A DNA stretch of 64,000 nt from Diplosphaera chodatii (Eukaryota; Chlorophyta; Trebouxiophyceae; Prasiolales; Stichococcaceae), in assembly GCA_032358165.1 (NCBI GenBank), contig JAALGY010000001.1, positions 1,116,001-1,180,000 on the forward strand. Reading direction: 5' to 3'. The position numbers and the translations under genes were made by a program. Shown piece after piece: positions 1 through 12,336 of the stretch. Position 1 is the first letter of the stretch. Every line of letters starts with the position of its first letter. Below the pieces are notes generated by a model, which worked only from the letters and a program-made list of their open reading frames with translations, had not been told where the DNA came from and ran no database searches.

Positions 1-1152
1 ACACGGCAAGTGTGCGCGGAGCACAGGGGCCCAGCTACGGCCAGCCCAGCAGGCGGGCGTGGCAGCAGGCATCGGCGGCCTGGCCCTGGTGCTGGCCACT
101 GCGCACTGGCCCGGGCTCTGGACGCTGCTGTGTCTGGTTGCGTGGGCGGCGGTCGCTGCTGCGCAGCTGGTGTGGCAGCTGCTGCGGCAGCAGGCACAGA
201 GTGGGCAGCCGCTTGTAGTTGGTGAGCTTACCGAGGACGCGGTGCTTGTGTCAATTGGTACGCAGCAGCTGGTGTTCAACGCCTCCATACAGCTCGCGGC
301 AAGCCCAATGGGACAGTAAACCATGCACTGCTCACAGCTGCACTGCAGTTTCCTACTGTAATCTCAGCGCCCTTGCGGATGATTGATTGTGCTTTGCAGG
401 CTGGCTTTCGCCTGATCAGGTGAAGGAGCTGGCAGCGTCAGAGGACAGTATCAGCACAGCGCAGCGTGCATTCTACCAGGCAGCAGTCCCAGTGGTGCCA
501 GCACTGCTGCTGGGATTGGTGTGCTTGGAAGGCCGGCATCTGGTGGGTGGCACAATGTCACATGGTTGCTGTTGCTGCTGTGCAGATCCCTTCATATAAT
601 GCACGTCACCGTTGAGATATTGCACGTATTCGAGTTTCAATGCCAGCACCTGCTTGCAGGTCGACCATGAACTAGCAGTGCCGGCAGTCAGTAGCATACT
701 GTTGTCCATGGCTGCCTGGGGAGTGGCCCAGGTGTGTGGCAGCGAAGCCGTGACGAGTTGCTACAGTCCTGTTTGTATGAGTGACATCCATGTAAGCTTC
801 AGGTCGGCAATACAAGTAGTTGTGCAACGCAGGTGACGGGTCTGATGGTGCTCGATCGCATCGCAGAGGCGCGAGTGCAGCAAAAGCTGGCGCTTGACGT
901 CACCTGTGCCGGCGTCACTTTGGCGCTGCACATCTTGGTGCGCCATTCATCAGCAGCCTTTGTAGAGATGACAAAGCAGCACGGAAGCAACTCGAATGCT
1001 GATTCCAGTAGCAAGGGTAACCTCATTGTCAGTGCCACCATGCTCAACGTTTTGCAACGCTGCAGGTGCTTGGGACAGGACGCATCGGCGGTCTGCTTGG
1101 CGCCATGGCAGCTGTCATTGGAGCAGCACTGCTGCAGCTGCCTCCCCGGTAG
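1..1152 (+). CDS. Multi-pass membrane protein, 3' part of gene (5' end outside window)
   Basis: I do not recognise this family. The visible exons are about 59-259 (donor G|GTACGC), 400-542, 660-731, 833 to about 1019 and about 1066-1152 (stop TAG at 1150-1152). Phases agree for the first four; the last junction is not resolved. The first exon encodes a hydrophobic segment (GGLALVLATAHWPGLWTLL, then VAWAAVAAAQLVWQLL). The second has VVPALLLGLV, the third SSILLSMAAWGVA, the fourth an amphipathic stretch beginning VTGLMVLDRIAEARVQQ, and the last a glycine-rich membrane segment (GRIGGLLGAMAAVIGAALL). The pattern suggests four or more membrane spans. The true start may lie upstream, because the frame is open to the window edge. 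Function unknown. Confidence 0.5.
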
Positions 1153-2560
1153 TGAACATGTAACTGATGGCCCTCTGTAGGCCATCAAATGCTGTGCTGG
1201 ACAATGGGCTTTGTGCGCTTCTGCTGAGCCCGCTCATACGGCACAATCCTGCGACTGCATGCCAACCTGGCAAGTGCTGCTTGAAGCTAATAACATTATT
1301 GCATCAAGCTGCTGCAAGGTCTGCCAGCAGTCTGCATCCGCGCGCCTCTCCAAGATGGCCTATCTCTTTGCCCCCAGGCCTACTACGCCACGGCGCAAAA
1401 CACGGCCTCTGAGCGTCCCTGTACTTAGTGTTCAACTCAGCACGGCACTCAGCGTTTCTCCCACGCGTTGTTCGTAGTTAACCGTGCAACGCCGTATCGT
1501 TCCAACGCGGTCCCAGTAAATGCCTCTGACGCTCTCAATGAGACACTGGTCAGCGCGAAGCGCGGCAACCCGACCGTATGCCATCGGAATCATGCAGCGC
1601 ATCTGATTTACATTGCTTAGCCGTCGTGATGGGCGTGCGGGACGCATCGCTGCTAGTCTTTGGCGCGGAAGGCGCGGAGTGCCACCGCCCGTCGGTCAGT
1701 GCTTCGACACGCTATATAGACCCACGCGGTGCTTCGCGGTTGTGGCTTGCTTCTGGAGGCGCGTGTCAATGTCTCTGCGTCACGTGCGTCCCAGCTTGCG
1801 TCCCTTGCTCGCGTGGCAGCGCATTTCTACTGTCGACCCTGAACCGTTCGGTGCCTTCACCGTTTATCTGCCCACCAGACCCGCTGGCGACCCCTCGGCA
1901 AACTCTGCGCCCACTGATGCCTTTTCGATATCAGCTGCACACCTCTTCGCGCCTCACAAACGATCGTGGCAACACCCACCCGGCCCAGGTCTTTTATGCA
2001 CCCCCCGCATTTAAATATGACAATCGCCTGGGGGCCCAACTACCTGCGCACTACCCCAATTAGGACCCTTGCACCCTCACTTCCTCAGCAGTCAGCACAG
2101 TGCCACCCTGCCCTGCCCTGGAGCATGCCAAGCTGGCGTTCTGCAGCTCGGCCAGCTCCCTGCCAGGCCTGCAGCATGATCACGACACTGCGAGTCATTA
2201 TACACTCTTGCTGACCCAGCCAGCAACAGCCACTGTGCTGTGTGACAGCTTTCAATAGAGAAAGGATTTTGGACATTATTGCCTGGACCTCTGCTGGGTA
2301 GTGTCGTGCACATGGTGTCAGCATGAGCATGACAGCAAGCATCAGCCATTGCAACTGCCTCTGCGCCACACTTTCTGAGCCCGCACGACGACAACTACTT
2401 CGCAGCAGCGCGTTGCCTTGGCGGTGCAGACTGCAGCCAGCTTGCAATGCGACACTGCCGCTTGGCTGCATGCACAGGCAATCGTTGCAGCTAACCTTGC
2501 GATGCACAGCGGCGGAGTGCAAGATGTGTCAGCAGATGCATGCGTTGGACCGGTATGCAG
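1153..2560. other. No confident gene; intergenic or unresolved 5' exons
   Basis: Short open frames occur (for example 1578-2063 and 1768-2014), but they have low-complexity or cysteine/proline composition with no recognisable domain and no convincing splice chain. Part of this stretch, especially near 1.77-2.0 kb, could hold the first exon of the downstream gene that ends at 3099. I see no RNA gene or mobile element here. Confidence 0.4.
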
Positions 2561-2579
2561 GGCCAATTGTCTGCTTGCA

Positions 2580-3099
2580 GGTCGATGAGCAGGCTGTCTT
2601 TCGCTGGCGGCCGGCAGCACAGCCACATCGCCCAGGTGCAGCTGCTATTGCGAGGGCGAGAGGCAAACTCTGCACAGCGACTGACAGTGACGCTTCCACA
2701 ACGGGCAAGATAGCAACAAGTAAGGCAATCTGCTGGTTTGTAGGTGGCGGGTGATGCGGCGCCCGAATGGACGCTGGACCAGATTGCCGGGCTTGGCTTT
2801 GGGGTGAGAAGATATCGGATTGCCGCTGCCCATCCGTTTTCGGGACGCATGTTGTGATGTGTGACCGCATGCTGGGCTTCACTTCGTGTTCAGCGGAGTC
2901 AAGTTTCCGCCGTGCATACTGCGGTGTCTGCGGCTTGCAGGCGTTTCTGCTGATCACCATCTACTTGGCGCTGCAAGTAGACGTCTTTGTTGCACGCTCT
3001 CAGCGGCAACAGCTGGGGCTTTGTGTTGACTGCGGGGGAGTCAATGACCCGGCCAGCTGCCCACAGCCAGATTGTCCAATGCGGGGTGGAGGGAACTGA
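2580..3099 (+). CDS. Uncharacterised protein with membrane segment and C-terminal Cys cluster (3' exons)
   Basis: Only the last two exons are well supported. One is 2744-2803 (acceptor GTAG, donor GTGAGA, phase 0), reading VAGDAAPEWTLDQIAGLGFG. The other is 2941-3099 (acceptor TTGCAG), reading a hydrophobic stretch (AFLLITIYLALQVDVFVA) and then a compact cysteine cluster, LCVDCGGVNDPASCPQPDC, before the TGA at 3097-3099. The CxxC...CxxxxC spacing looks like a small zinc ribbon or redox-active motif. An exon near 2580-2720 is likely but its frame is ambiguous. The upstream start is not found. One possibility is an organelle membrane protein with a metal-binding tail, but I do not recognise the family. 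Confidence 0.4.
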
Positions 3100-3612
3100 T
3101 GACTGTGACACAGCAGCAGGAGCTCTCTGATGATGTACAGTAGATGCAGAGTGTGCTTGCATGGTGGCAGTTGCAGTACTCAGTGATCATTGACCATTCC
3201 CTGACCGGCTCAGGTGCTTGCCACTAGCTATGGCATAACAGATACTCAACTGCTTCAAGCCCAAAATGGTTCAATGCCCGCACGACACAACCATCAAGAT
3301 GGCAAACCAGGATCAACATCAACCCAAGAGAAACCACTGCAAGCATTGGCAACCTCTGTAATGCAGTCGACAGATGCACGTGTGTATTGATTTACCCCTG
3401 GTAACAGTAGGGTTGTAACAATATAGACCGTTCAGAACGGAGAGACACCCGTGAGCCGAATCGCGTCACAATGCATCTTTGATATGCGGCATAACAGACC
3501 AGCAGCTCCTTGCACTGGTCCGGCCTATTCGCCAGGCCCTTAGCCGAGGGTCTGAGCTGTGTTCACCATGCGCAGGCACAGCTGCGCAGTGCTGGCGGCG
3601 CAGTCCCGCACC
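3100..3612. other. Convergent intergenic spacer
   Basis: This lies between the stop of the upstream plus-strand gene and the stop of the minus-strand formin. It should hold both 3' untranslated regions. No ORF, repeat or RNA gene is recognised. Confidence 0.5.
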
Positions 3613-6600
3613 TCACTTCTCGCTGCCCGCGCACTTGACCACGTGCATGTACGCCCGGTCGAAGTCCTGGGCGAAACGCCAGACCATGTTGAACAGGAGC
3701 TCCGGCTCGCGCTCCACCAGCGTCGCCGGCTCGCTCAGGAACACCGCCAGGTTGGCCAGCTTCGTGTACACCTCCTCCGCACGCGCCTTGAGCAGCTCCC
3801 GCTCGTTCGCGGCACGCGACAGGAAGTTGCCAAGCATCGCCGCAAACACGGCCTCCTCCTCGGCGTTTGGCGTTGCCGCAAGGCTGACGTGCACCAGCCG
3901 CAGGTCTGGCGCCGCCTTTACTGGCGTGGCGGGCGCCTCAGGTGGCGCAGCTGCAGTGGCAATGGCGGCGGTGGCCGGGGGTGCTGCTGGCTTGCCTGCG
4001 CCGGCCGGCGGCGGCGGCGGCCGGGGCGGCGGACGCGGCGGGGCCGCCCCAGGCGTCCTTGGAGGCGGCGGCGGCGGTGGCGGGGGCGCTGCGCCTGCTG
4101 TCTGAGGTCGCGGCGGCGTCGGCGGGGGAGGCGGCGGAGGCGGTGGTGGTGCGCCTGCTGTGTTAGGTCGCGGCGGTGTTGGAGGCGGCGGCGGCGGAGG
4201 CGGTGGTGGTGCGCCTGCTGTGTTAGGTCGCGGCGGCGTCGGCGGCGGGGGCGGCGGAGGCGGTGGTGGTGCGCCCGCTGTTGCGGGGCGTGGCGGCGGC
4301 GGAGGGGGCGGCGGCGGCGGCGGGCGCGACGGCGATGCTCCTGCACTGGCTGGCCTGGGAGGGGGCGGCGGCGGCGGCGGCGGCGGCGCACCTGCTGCCT
4401 TGCCAGGCGGAGGAGGCGGCGGCGGGGGGGGCCTGGCACCGGCGGGCGATCTGCCGCCAGGGGGCGGCGGCGGCGGCGGCGGGGCTGCCCCGAGCGGCGA
4501 CCTGGCGGGCTGCCCAGGCGCGGGCGGGCCCTGCTGCAGGGTGGGACTGGACGCGCTCTTCTTGAACGGCGAGCGGTCCATGCTGAGCTTGCCCACCGCC
4601 CGGCCCGTCCGCCCGGGCGTGTTGCCCGCGGCGTCGCCCACCACCGTCATGATGACCGTCACCAGCTTCCTCGCCGTGCTGGCGGCCGACTCGCGCTCGC
4701 CCTCCGCCGTGCTCAGGCCCGACTCCAGCGCCTTCAGCGCCTCTGGCATCTCGCCCTGCACACACAAACGTGTGCAGCATTGTGAACCGTGGCCCTGCCA
4801 TCCCAGCGCAGGGCAAGGAATGGATCTACCAGGGGCCCTTGGCGAGCAGCAGTGGCCCTGTTACACCCGTCTCACCGTCGAGTGCAGAACGATATTGACA
4901 GCACATGATCTGTGGTCCACACCAAGCAAGATTGAATCACACACCTGCACGCGCACTGCCGCTTCGTGCACCGCGCCCAGCTGGTCCGCCAGGAAGCCGC
5001 CCCGGCCGCGCATCCACCCGCTCGGCTGCCGCGGCATCTTCTTGGTCTGCGGTGTGCCACGCGCAAACTCCAAGGGCTTGGCAAGCAGCAGATCTCACGA
5101 GTCCTGTTCAATGCCATCAGACTGCAGGAGCCAGAGCAGCTTGCGGTAGGCCTTGTGAAGCAGACGACCGCAAGCAGAAGCAGTTCCCACCTGGTGGGTG
5201 AACACCACCCAGGCCACGAACTCCAGCAGCGTGCGGACGCCGGGCAGGGGCTTGCCGCCATTTGTGATGTCGCCCTCTGGGTCCGCCGCCCCATTGCTTG
5301 GCGGCGCGCTGTCCGCTGGCGCCTTCTCCGGCGTGTCGCCAGCTGCGCTATTTGGCGTCCCCGGCACACCGCCATTGGGGGTGCCATTCTGTGCTGAGGC
5401 CTTCTTCGGAGGCGGCTTCTTTGTGATCTGCAGAACACAGGCTATGTGTGTGTACCAGTCTGTGTGTGGCATGAAGTACTGAGTTGTCGAGCTTCCTCCA
5501 CGCTGTGCCATCAAGGGGTCAACGTGCAGTGTGGACGTGACAAAGGGTGTCTGCAAGCGAGCCCCACCTTCATGTCAGCCAGCTTCTGCAGGGAGTCCAG
5601 CCGCAGGCCGTCTGCTGAGCCGCGCGGCGTCCCGTAGTTGAGCGTGTTGCCCACCGTCAGCACCACCCGCAGCACGGCATGCAGCCGCTGGCACGACACA
5701 ACCTGCGGACCAGTAGGAGCGTGCAAGCGCTCAGGTATAGTAGCTCCTCCGCACGTGTGATCGTTGATCCTCTACGATCTTCGGGTGCACCGCACAAGCG
5801 GCCATTACCGGAATCACATACCTGTGCACAAGCTCGCTCCACACACTCGATCGCCTCTGTCGCAGTGTCCAGCAACCCCTGCACTCAGACACCACAAGGC
5901 TTCACACCGCAATCAGCCATTCTCTGGAGGCAACCTCGCACCATCGCTGCATCGGGCGCCGTACTGAGTGATGCTCGTACTCATGGCTGAGTGCAGCTGC
6001 AGGCCTCCGCACCTGGAACTGCGCCATCAGGATGAGGACGTTGATCTTATCGTGCAGCCGCGGCACCGTGGACATGGTCAGCAGGAACTGCTCCGGCGGG
6101 CTCAGATCCTCCGGCCGCCCCGTGTACTGCTGGCACGCCTTCAGCTCATCATCTTTCGGCGCAATCTGCATAGTAATGAAGCAGGAGACTTCAAGCCGCT
6201 GATCTGTCATGCACATGGAAGCAAGATATGGGAGGCAAGTGCTTCACAGCGTCAGTGGTTGGGCATGCTTGTTCCGAGTGCATGTTATGCTCATGCGTGC
6301 TTCGTGACCACGTGTGAGCTGACCTGCAGCAGCAGCGACAGCCGCTCTGGCCCCAGCTCGCCGGCGCACACAGCGCGGCGGATGTCCTCCGGCCCCCGCC
6401 GGAAGTTGGAGAACTGGGTCAGCATGATGCTGATGTTGTTCGCGCGCGTCAGGGGGATGAGCGCCACCGCGCCCTCCGGCTTCTTGCTGGCCGCTGCAGA
6501 GAGGAGTGATGGGAGGACGTGGTGTCACAGCCTGTTGATGAAGCGTCGCTGCAATGTTCATTGCCAGAGAGCAAGGGAAGAACGTTTGGTGTGCAGACTG

Positions 6601-7438
6601 TCATCACTGCCGCATCACAGCGAGCTACCTGAGCCGGAGCGTGCCATGGGGCCGGTGCTGGTGGCTGCAAACAGCGCCTCCAGGGCCGCCAGGTGGCTGG
6701 TGTCCATCGGCAGTTCGCCGTCGGCGACGACGTCCCACACGGTGTCCCGCCGCCGGGGCGACTTGCTCCAGAACAGCGATCGCAGCTTCACACGCGGCTG
6801 CAGCGCCAGCGTGGGCCCCTGTGGCTGCGCCTGCAGCTGCGCGGCTGCCCGCTGTCCTGCCTGCCCTGGCGAGGGGCCCCGTGGCGGCGGCGGAGGCGGC
6901 CTGGCGGGTCCTTTACCGGGCAGAGGCGGCGGCGGCGGTGGTGGCGGCCCCTTGCCCGGCAGCGGCGGGGGCGGCGGCGGCCGCGGGGGCCTGGGCGCGC
7001 CCGGCACAGGCGGCGGCGGCGGCGGCGGCCGGGGGGGCCTAGGCACACCCGGCACAGGCGGCGGCGGCGGCGGCGGCCGGGGCGTGAGGCTGCCGGGCTG
7101 CGGCGGCGCAGGCGGCGGCAACAGCGGCTGCTTGAGCGCTGGGCTGGGGGCTGTTGCTGCAGCGTCCCGCACGCCAGATGCACCATGCGACTGCCTGACA
7201 TCTGCCTCCTGCGCCCTTGCTGCCCCGACGTCGTGTGCAAGCCCAGCAGCCCGCTGCGCTGCTTGCTGCGCATCCACTGGCTGGAACGCCGTGCCCTGAG
7301 CCGACTGTGGTGGCAGGTGAGGCTGGGCGAACTGTGCAGCAGACTGGCCTGGTTGCACTGGCTGCACCGGCTGAAGGCGGGCAACCGCTGATGGCAAACC
7401 CTGCGACACAGCTGGCTCGACTCCAAACTGCTGTTGAA

Positions 7439-7476
<38 letters not shown>

Positions 7477-7615
7477 GGCTGTTGGGCAGCCGCCGACTGC
7501 AACTGCTGTTGCAGCTGCTGCTGCTGCTGCTGTGGCTGTTGGGCAGCCGCCGACTGCAACTGCTGTTGCAGCTGCTGCTGCTGCTGCTGTGGCTGTTCTG
7601 CAGACCCTGACTGCA

Positions 7616-7650
<35 letters not shown>

Positions 7651-10600
7651 GGCTGTTGGACAGACGCCGACTGCGACTGATGTTGCAGCTGCTGCTGCTG
7701 CTGCTGCTGCTGTGGCTGCTCTGCAGACGCTGACTGCAACTGGCGTTGAAGCTCCTGCTGCAATCCTCGGAACTCTGCAGCTTGCTGCTCTGCTGATAGC
7801 TTCCTCCATGCACTGTCGCCAGGCTGGCCCTGCTGCAATGGCTGGGACAAATCGCTTGTGGCATCCTCATCGGCCTCGCGGGGAACTGCCAGCGTCTGGA
7901 ATGACGGCCGCTGATGGCCACCAGACATGGCACGGTCGATTGCGGCCTCGTACTCATCCGACAGCCTTCGAACCTTTGGCGAGGCAGTTGGTGAGCCATG
8001 CCGCTGCCGACTGCTGCTGAGCGGGGACCGCGGGCTTGGGAAGCCGTCTGCATTGCACAGCACGTGCCATCTTTGAGTTGCCCCAGACCCACAAGGTACA
8101 CCAGACGGCAAGTGTTGGATCAGGACAGCCACTCGGACCACAGCAGTCAGGTGTTTCACCTGACGCCGCTCCTGTGACTGCCGGCGGCAGGCTGTGGTGG
8201 TGCTGCGAGCTCTTCACCATGCCAGTGACTGACGGCGAGGCGCTGGGGGAGCCAGCCTGCGAGGGGCTGGCAACTGCTGCGAGGCGCGACTCCAGCCGCT
8301 GGCCTGGGCCGCTGCCAGGGTGGCCGCCGCCGGCGCTGCCGCCGTCGCGGGACGGCGACGCCAGCGGCGAGTCGCCAAAGGGCTGCGAGCCGCCGGACCG
8401 CAGCACGCGCACCGCCGCCATGCGCGCCTCGCTGGCATTCGGGGACACGCCAGTCGGCGTCCCCAGCTGCAGCCGCTCCCGCCGTGGCGATGCCTCCGGT
8501 GCTCCGGCATCGCTGCCGGGTCCCTGTGGCAGGGTGTCGACCCACTGGGGGCGGCGCATGGAGGGGTCGCTGCCGCCGCTGGGGGAGGGCGGCTCCCTGG
8601 CCCACGCTGGCACCGGCGGCACCGGCCCTGGCTGGCTGCCGCTGGCTGCCGCTGCCCTGTGCTGCTGTATCAGCTGCTGCTGCTGACTGTGCCACTGCAG
8701 CTGCGGGCCTGCACCTACTGCTGCGCCAGGAGCTGCCCCTGGTAGACCGGCTGGATGCGTGCCGTCCGGGCGGAACATGCCCAGCAGCCCGGTGGTCAGG
8801 CGGCCTGTCAGGCTGTCTCTCCTCGAGGATGAATCTGCATCATGCGACAGAGGCCTTAGGACCCTCTTGACGACTGTCAGTGTCGCCACCGCAGCATTTG
8901 CAAGTCATATGCACCAGTACCCAGCAGCAGACGCATTGTAGCTGTGCGGCAAGCATCGCACCCTTGGCACCGCCCGGCTGAGCAGGCTGGTCGCCTGGCG
9001 TGGGTGTCGCAAGGTGGCCGCCTGGCAGGCTGTCCGCAGAGTCTGTGCGCCCCAGCCGCGAGGAGATCTGCTGCTGCCGCGGTGTGCCCGCATCCACCCG
9101 CTCCTGCCGCTCCTTGGCAGCAGCAACAGCAGCGCGCGCCTGCTTTGCCTGGGCCGCCAACAGCTCGCTCTGCTTGGTTGCCGCCGCCAGGTCCTCTGGC
9201 GACTCTGCCTCCAACCTGGGTTGCGGGTAGGAACAGAAAGCTGACCATCAAGACATGAGCAAGCATCAGTGCCATATGAGGATGTGAAGGCCACGCATCT
9301 GCTGCAGCTCGCCAGGCAGGCCAGCTGGGCTGGAGCACCTGTATGGCGGCGGGCTGAAGTCGCCGTGGGTGCGCGCCATGAGCTCCCGCCACTTCTCCCG
9401 CATCCACCGTACATCTGCCAGGTCGATGTACTCCTGCTTACTGCAGCACAGCAACGAGGAAGATAGACACAGCACCTTCAGGCGGCGGCAGAGGGCCAGT
9501 TGGTCCTCCGCCTTACTACTTGATCAAATTGGCACATTCAGATTCTGCTCGCAGCTGCAAATCCACTCACGTGGCCTTCGTGGCGTCCTCGTTGTCGTCA
9601 AAGGTGACATCCATGAAGAACAGCGCCTGAGCAGAGCTGCTCGACGGCAGTGTCTGCCGATCAAAGACGTCGAGCTGCCGCATGGTCACGCGCTCCAGGC
9701 CATCGGACACGAATGCTGCAGCAACAGTGGAAACTGTTCGGTCTCTCATCTTCAAACCCAGTGGTTCACCAGATATGCAGCAGGTCCTCCATTCTAAGGT
9801 AGCAAACGCGGCGCTGTAGCAGTACCTCACACCCACCTGTGTGGAAGGCATAAGCGAACGAGGGCCGCGAGTGGATGCGCTCCCCCATGTTGTGGCTGCC
9901 CAGCCAGACCGCAATGGTGACGTCACCCACCACAGACACCCCGATCTCGAATGGGATCAGGCCACCCTGCACAGGAGTTTTCGTCGGACAAGATCGTTCA
10001 CAGGATCACAGAACCACCAGTCCCGAGATCTGCGCTGCTGACTGACGGACAATCAACAGTACTGTGCAAGATACGTGCAAAACGTTCAATCGTTCAAGCC
10101 AGTGCACCTCAGATGCTGGCGGCCCTGCCCAGATGGAGTTGCCGTGCTGGTACACCACCAGGAACAGCTTGCCGTCCTCCTCGGGCGGCAGGAAGGGGCT
10201 GAACACCACCTGCCGCAGCACCTTGGTCAGGCTCTCCGGCTGCTGCAGCTCCGGCGACGCGAGCACCGACAGAAAGTAGTCGCCGTAGCGGCGCTGCGCT
10301 GGGCCAAGGAACCGCGTCTGCTGGGCGGGCGCGCTGCCTGGCGTCGACAGGATGTGTCCATCCTTGTTCGAGTGGATGTCTGCCCAGCCTGCAGACAGGG
10401 TCCCCCACCCTTCGCAACCATGTTGGGTTACAAACACACGTCGTTCGGGATGGCTGGCACCAGCACAATCATGCGGGGTGCAGACCCACCCAGCTGCACG
10501 GTTGCTGACGATTTGAGGGGCGGCAGGGTGTTGAGGGCGCTGGAGATGCTCTGGCACTCGAGTGAGAACACCAGGTAACAGGCTGTGAGGAAGTGCAGGA

Positions 10601-11616
10601 AGTGCATGCCGACGCCAGTGCAGCTGCGCGTGTGCAGCACCTGCGGTGACAGTAGCGGAGATCCTGGTGTGGACCCCGTCTCCTGCCATGCTTCCCTCTC
10701 ACTGCCATGGTACTTGCATCCCTTGAGGTGGGCGAGCAGTCCTTTGAGTAGTTAGGGCAACGACTACTGCGTCAGCAATGAGCCAATGCTGGTGGGACGC
10801 CAGCCACCTACCACAAAGTGGTCGTCGTTGAGCGTCAGCCAGCTGGAGATGGAGGAGCACACGGTGAAGGCCACGTCCAGGGGGCACAGGCCCATGCCCG
10901 GCGGGCTCTCCCAGTACTTGAACGGGATCTCGATGACGTTGTTGCGGAACAGCGAGTACGCATCCACGTTCATCCAGGAGGGGCCCAGGTTCAGCACAAG
11001 CGCCTGTTCCACATGGTCTGGCCACGCATCTGTGATGAAACTGGATGCCGCCTGCAGCGACTCCTTGTACCTGCAATGGCGTACGAAGGTGGCAGGTCAA
11101 TGGCGTCCCGACCCTTGATCTCACAGGGCAAACTGCGGCCAAGATTCCTCACACCGTCGTCTTTGCGCAAGCACCCTGAACAGTGACAACCACGGGATGG
11201 CACGGGCCCGCACCTCTGCGGCAGCGAAGACAAATGCAGCGCCTGCTTCCATGTCTCCTTGTCCTCGTCTGCACATGCAGCATTGCATTTCAAGCGTGCG
11301 CCAAGCCATGCACATGGTCCGCGCATGAGTGCGACAGACGACTGTGATGTGGAAGCTGGCAATGGGGCGGGCACTTCGTGCTCTCACCGTATACGAAGGC
11401 AAGGATGCGGTCATGGAGCTGGTACACTGAGCTGCTGGTGTCAGCTCGCCGGTGCGCCAAGGCGTGTGACTGGGGACCATCCCCCAGCCTAGGTGTACCC
11501 GACCTGGAGCTGGCACGCGAGCCACCCTGCCGCTCGTCACCAGTGTCCTCGCGGTGGCGCTGGCTGGAGCCACCCCCGGGATTCTGCCCGGCGGGCGAGC
11601 TCAGCCAGCGCCACAT
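3613..11616 (-). CDS. Class II formin: PTEN-like/C2 N-terminus, FH1, FH2 interrupted by a second polyproline tract
   Basis: Actin nucleator/elongator. Exons, 5' to 3' on the minus strand: 11616-11388, 11268-11214, 11070-10812, 10640-10490, 10388-10108, 9966-9837, 9715-9571, 9440-9339, 9215-8962, 8873-8160, 8047-6629, 6493-6324, 6165-6013, 5878-5822, 5702-5568, 5427-5191, 5076-4945, 4755-3613. All phases agree, giving about 1,921 aa. The N-terminus is PTEN-like (SSVYQLHDRILAFVY; WMNVDAYSLFRNNVIEIPF) and the P-loop reads VLHTRSCTGVGMHFLHF, without the catalytic HCxxGxxR, so it is a pseudophosphatase as in plant class II formins. A C2-like part follows (GDVTIAVWLGSHN; FFMDVTFDD), then a disordered and polyQ linker, FH1, and FH2 (LRSLFWSK; GNTLNYGTPRGSADGLRLDS). 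A roughly 200-residue polyproline insert in the last exon splits the FH2 C-terminus; the closing helix is LLFNMVWRFAQDFDRAYMHV. The start at 11616 is the first Met and could be further upstream. Confidence 0.9.
4010..4500 (-). repeat. Polyproline tandem repeats inside the FH2 C-terminal part
   Basis: Runs of 8-10 prolines (GGC/GCC triplets on the plus strand) are separated by short linkers such as TPPRPNTAGA. Near-identical units of about 60 bp sit at 4092-4280. The tract lies after the FH2 lasso/knob/core exons and before the terminal FH2 helices, so it is not the canonical FH1. Confidence 0.85.
6880..7110 (-). repeat. Canonical FH1 polyproline tract of the formin
   Basis: The minus-strand frame reads P8-10 blocks alternating with VPGVPRPPR, VPGAPRPPR and LPGKG spacers, directly ahead of the FH2 start (LRSLFWSK). 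This is the expected position and composition of profilin-binding FH1. Confidence 0.9.
7425..7745 (-). repeat. CAG/CTG tract encoding poly-Gln in the formin linker
   Basis: Six or so blocks of (CTG)n on the plus strand read as Q7-Q12 on the formin strand, separated by LQSAAAQQP- and LQSASAEQP-type units of roughly 60-66 bp. It is a compound triplet repeat inside a coding exon and is likely length-polymorphic. Confidence 0.85.
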
Positions 11617-12336
11617 CAGTAGCGTTTATGTGCACGTGCACAAAGACTTCTAGGGCGGTCGATCCCCGCCAAAGGTCTGCAAATGAGCCATGAAGCCAAA
11701 GCTTCTTGACTCTCACCCTTCAGCCGCTGTGGTAGCTTGCCCCTAGCTTGCAAGTGTGCGGTACGTCTGTTGCTGCAAACGAACGTGCAGCAGGTACACC
11801 CCAGCTGGCAGCGCTTTGGTAACACTGTGAGTGCTCAAGCGATGTACGCAACTGCAGCCTGCGCTGGCCGCGTCCTGAAGCTAGGCTTGTATGAGAAGTG
11901 CCTGGTTCCTGGGCGCACCTTCGTCAAATTTTGTTGGACGCATGGAGACTCAGGCCACGTGAGCATGACAAAGCCCTTCTGCCCTGCCACCGAACCTCTC
12001 TTGCCTCAGACCTGCTTGCCTGACAGCAAATATTTGCTCGCGGATAGCGTTGGAATTCAGACGAAGCGCTTCCCAGATCCGCGTGGGTGCGGCGGCCGAG
12101 GAAGAGGAGAGTAGCACACAGCAGCTTCGCTGACCGCTTGCGCTGCCACTTCAGAAGACCGGCTGCCTGTCTCGAAGCTTAGCACTGACAGTGTTCATCG
12201 CATGGCAGTGGCGTCAGAAGAGGTCCTCCCAGGCTTCAGACGCTCACAGAAAGTGAGCACAGCAATGTCATAGCGGTACCTGCAATCCTGATGCCCCGTG
12301 CATGATATCCAACATCTACACGTATTTGCGTTCGCC
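11617..12336. promoter_or_regulatory. Divergent intergenic region between formin and G-patch gene
   Basis: This spacer lies between the two inferred starts and should contain both promoters and 5' leaders. The open frame at 11737-12114 has no recognisable domain and is treated as noncoding. No defined promoter element could be picked out. Confidence 0.35.

Noticed and set aside
1578..2063. 161-codon plus-strand open frame
   Set aside because: Cys/Pro/Ser-rich with no motif, no splice context and no match to the downstream gene frame; may be chance.
3559..4785. Long plus-strand frames opposite the formin last exon (Arg- and Gly-rich)
   Set aside because: They are complementary-strand shadows of the polyproline codons; the minus strand carries conserved FH2 sequence.
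6554..8020. Plus-strand Ala-, Leu- or Gly-rich frames across FH1 and polyQ
   Set aside because: Composition shadows of CAG/CCG triplets on the formin strand; no domain.
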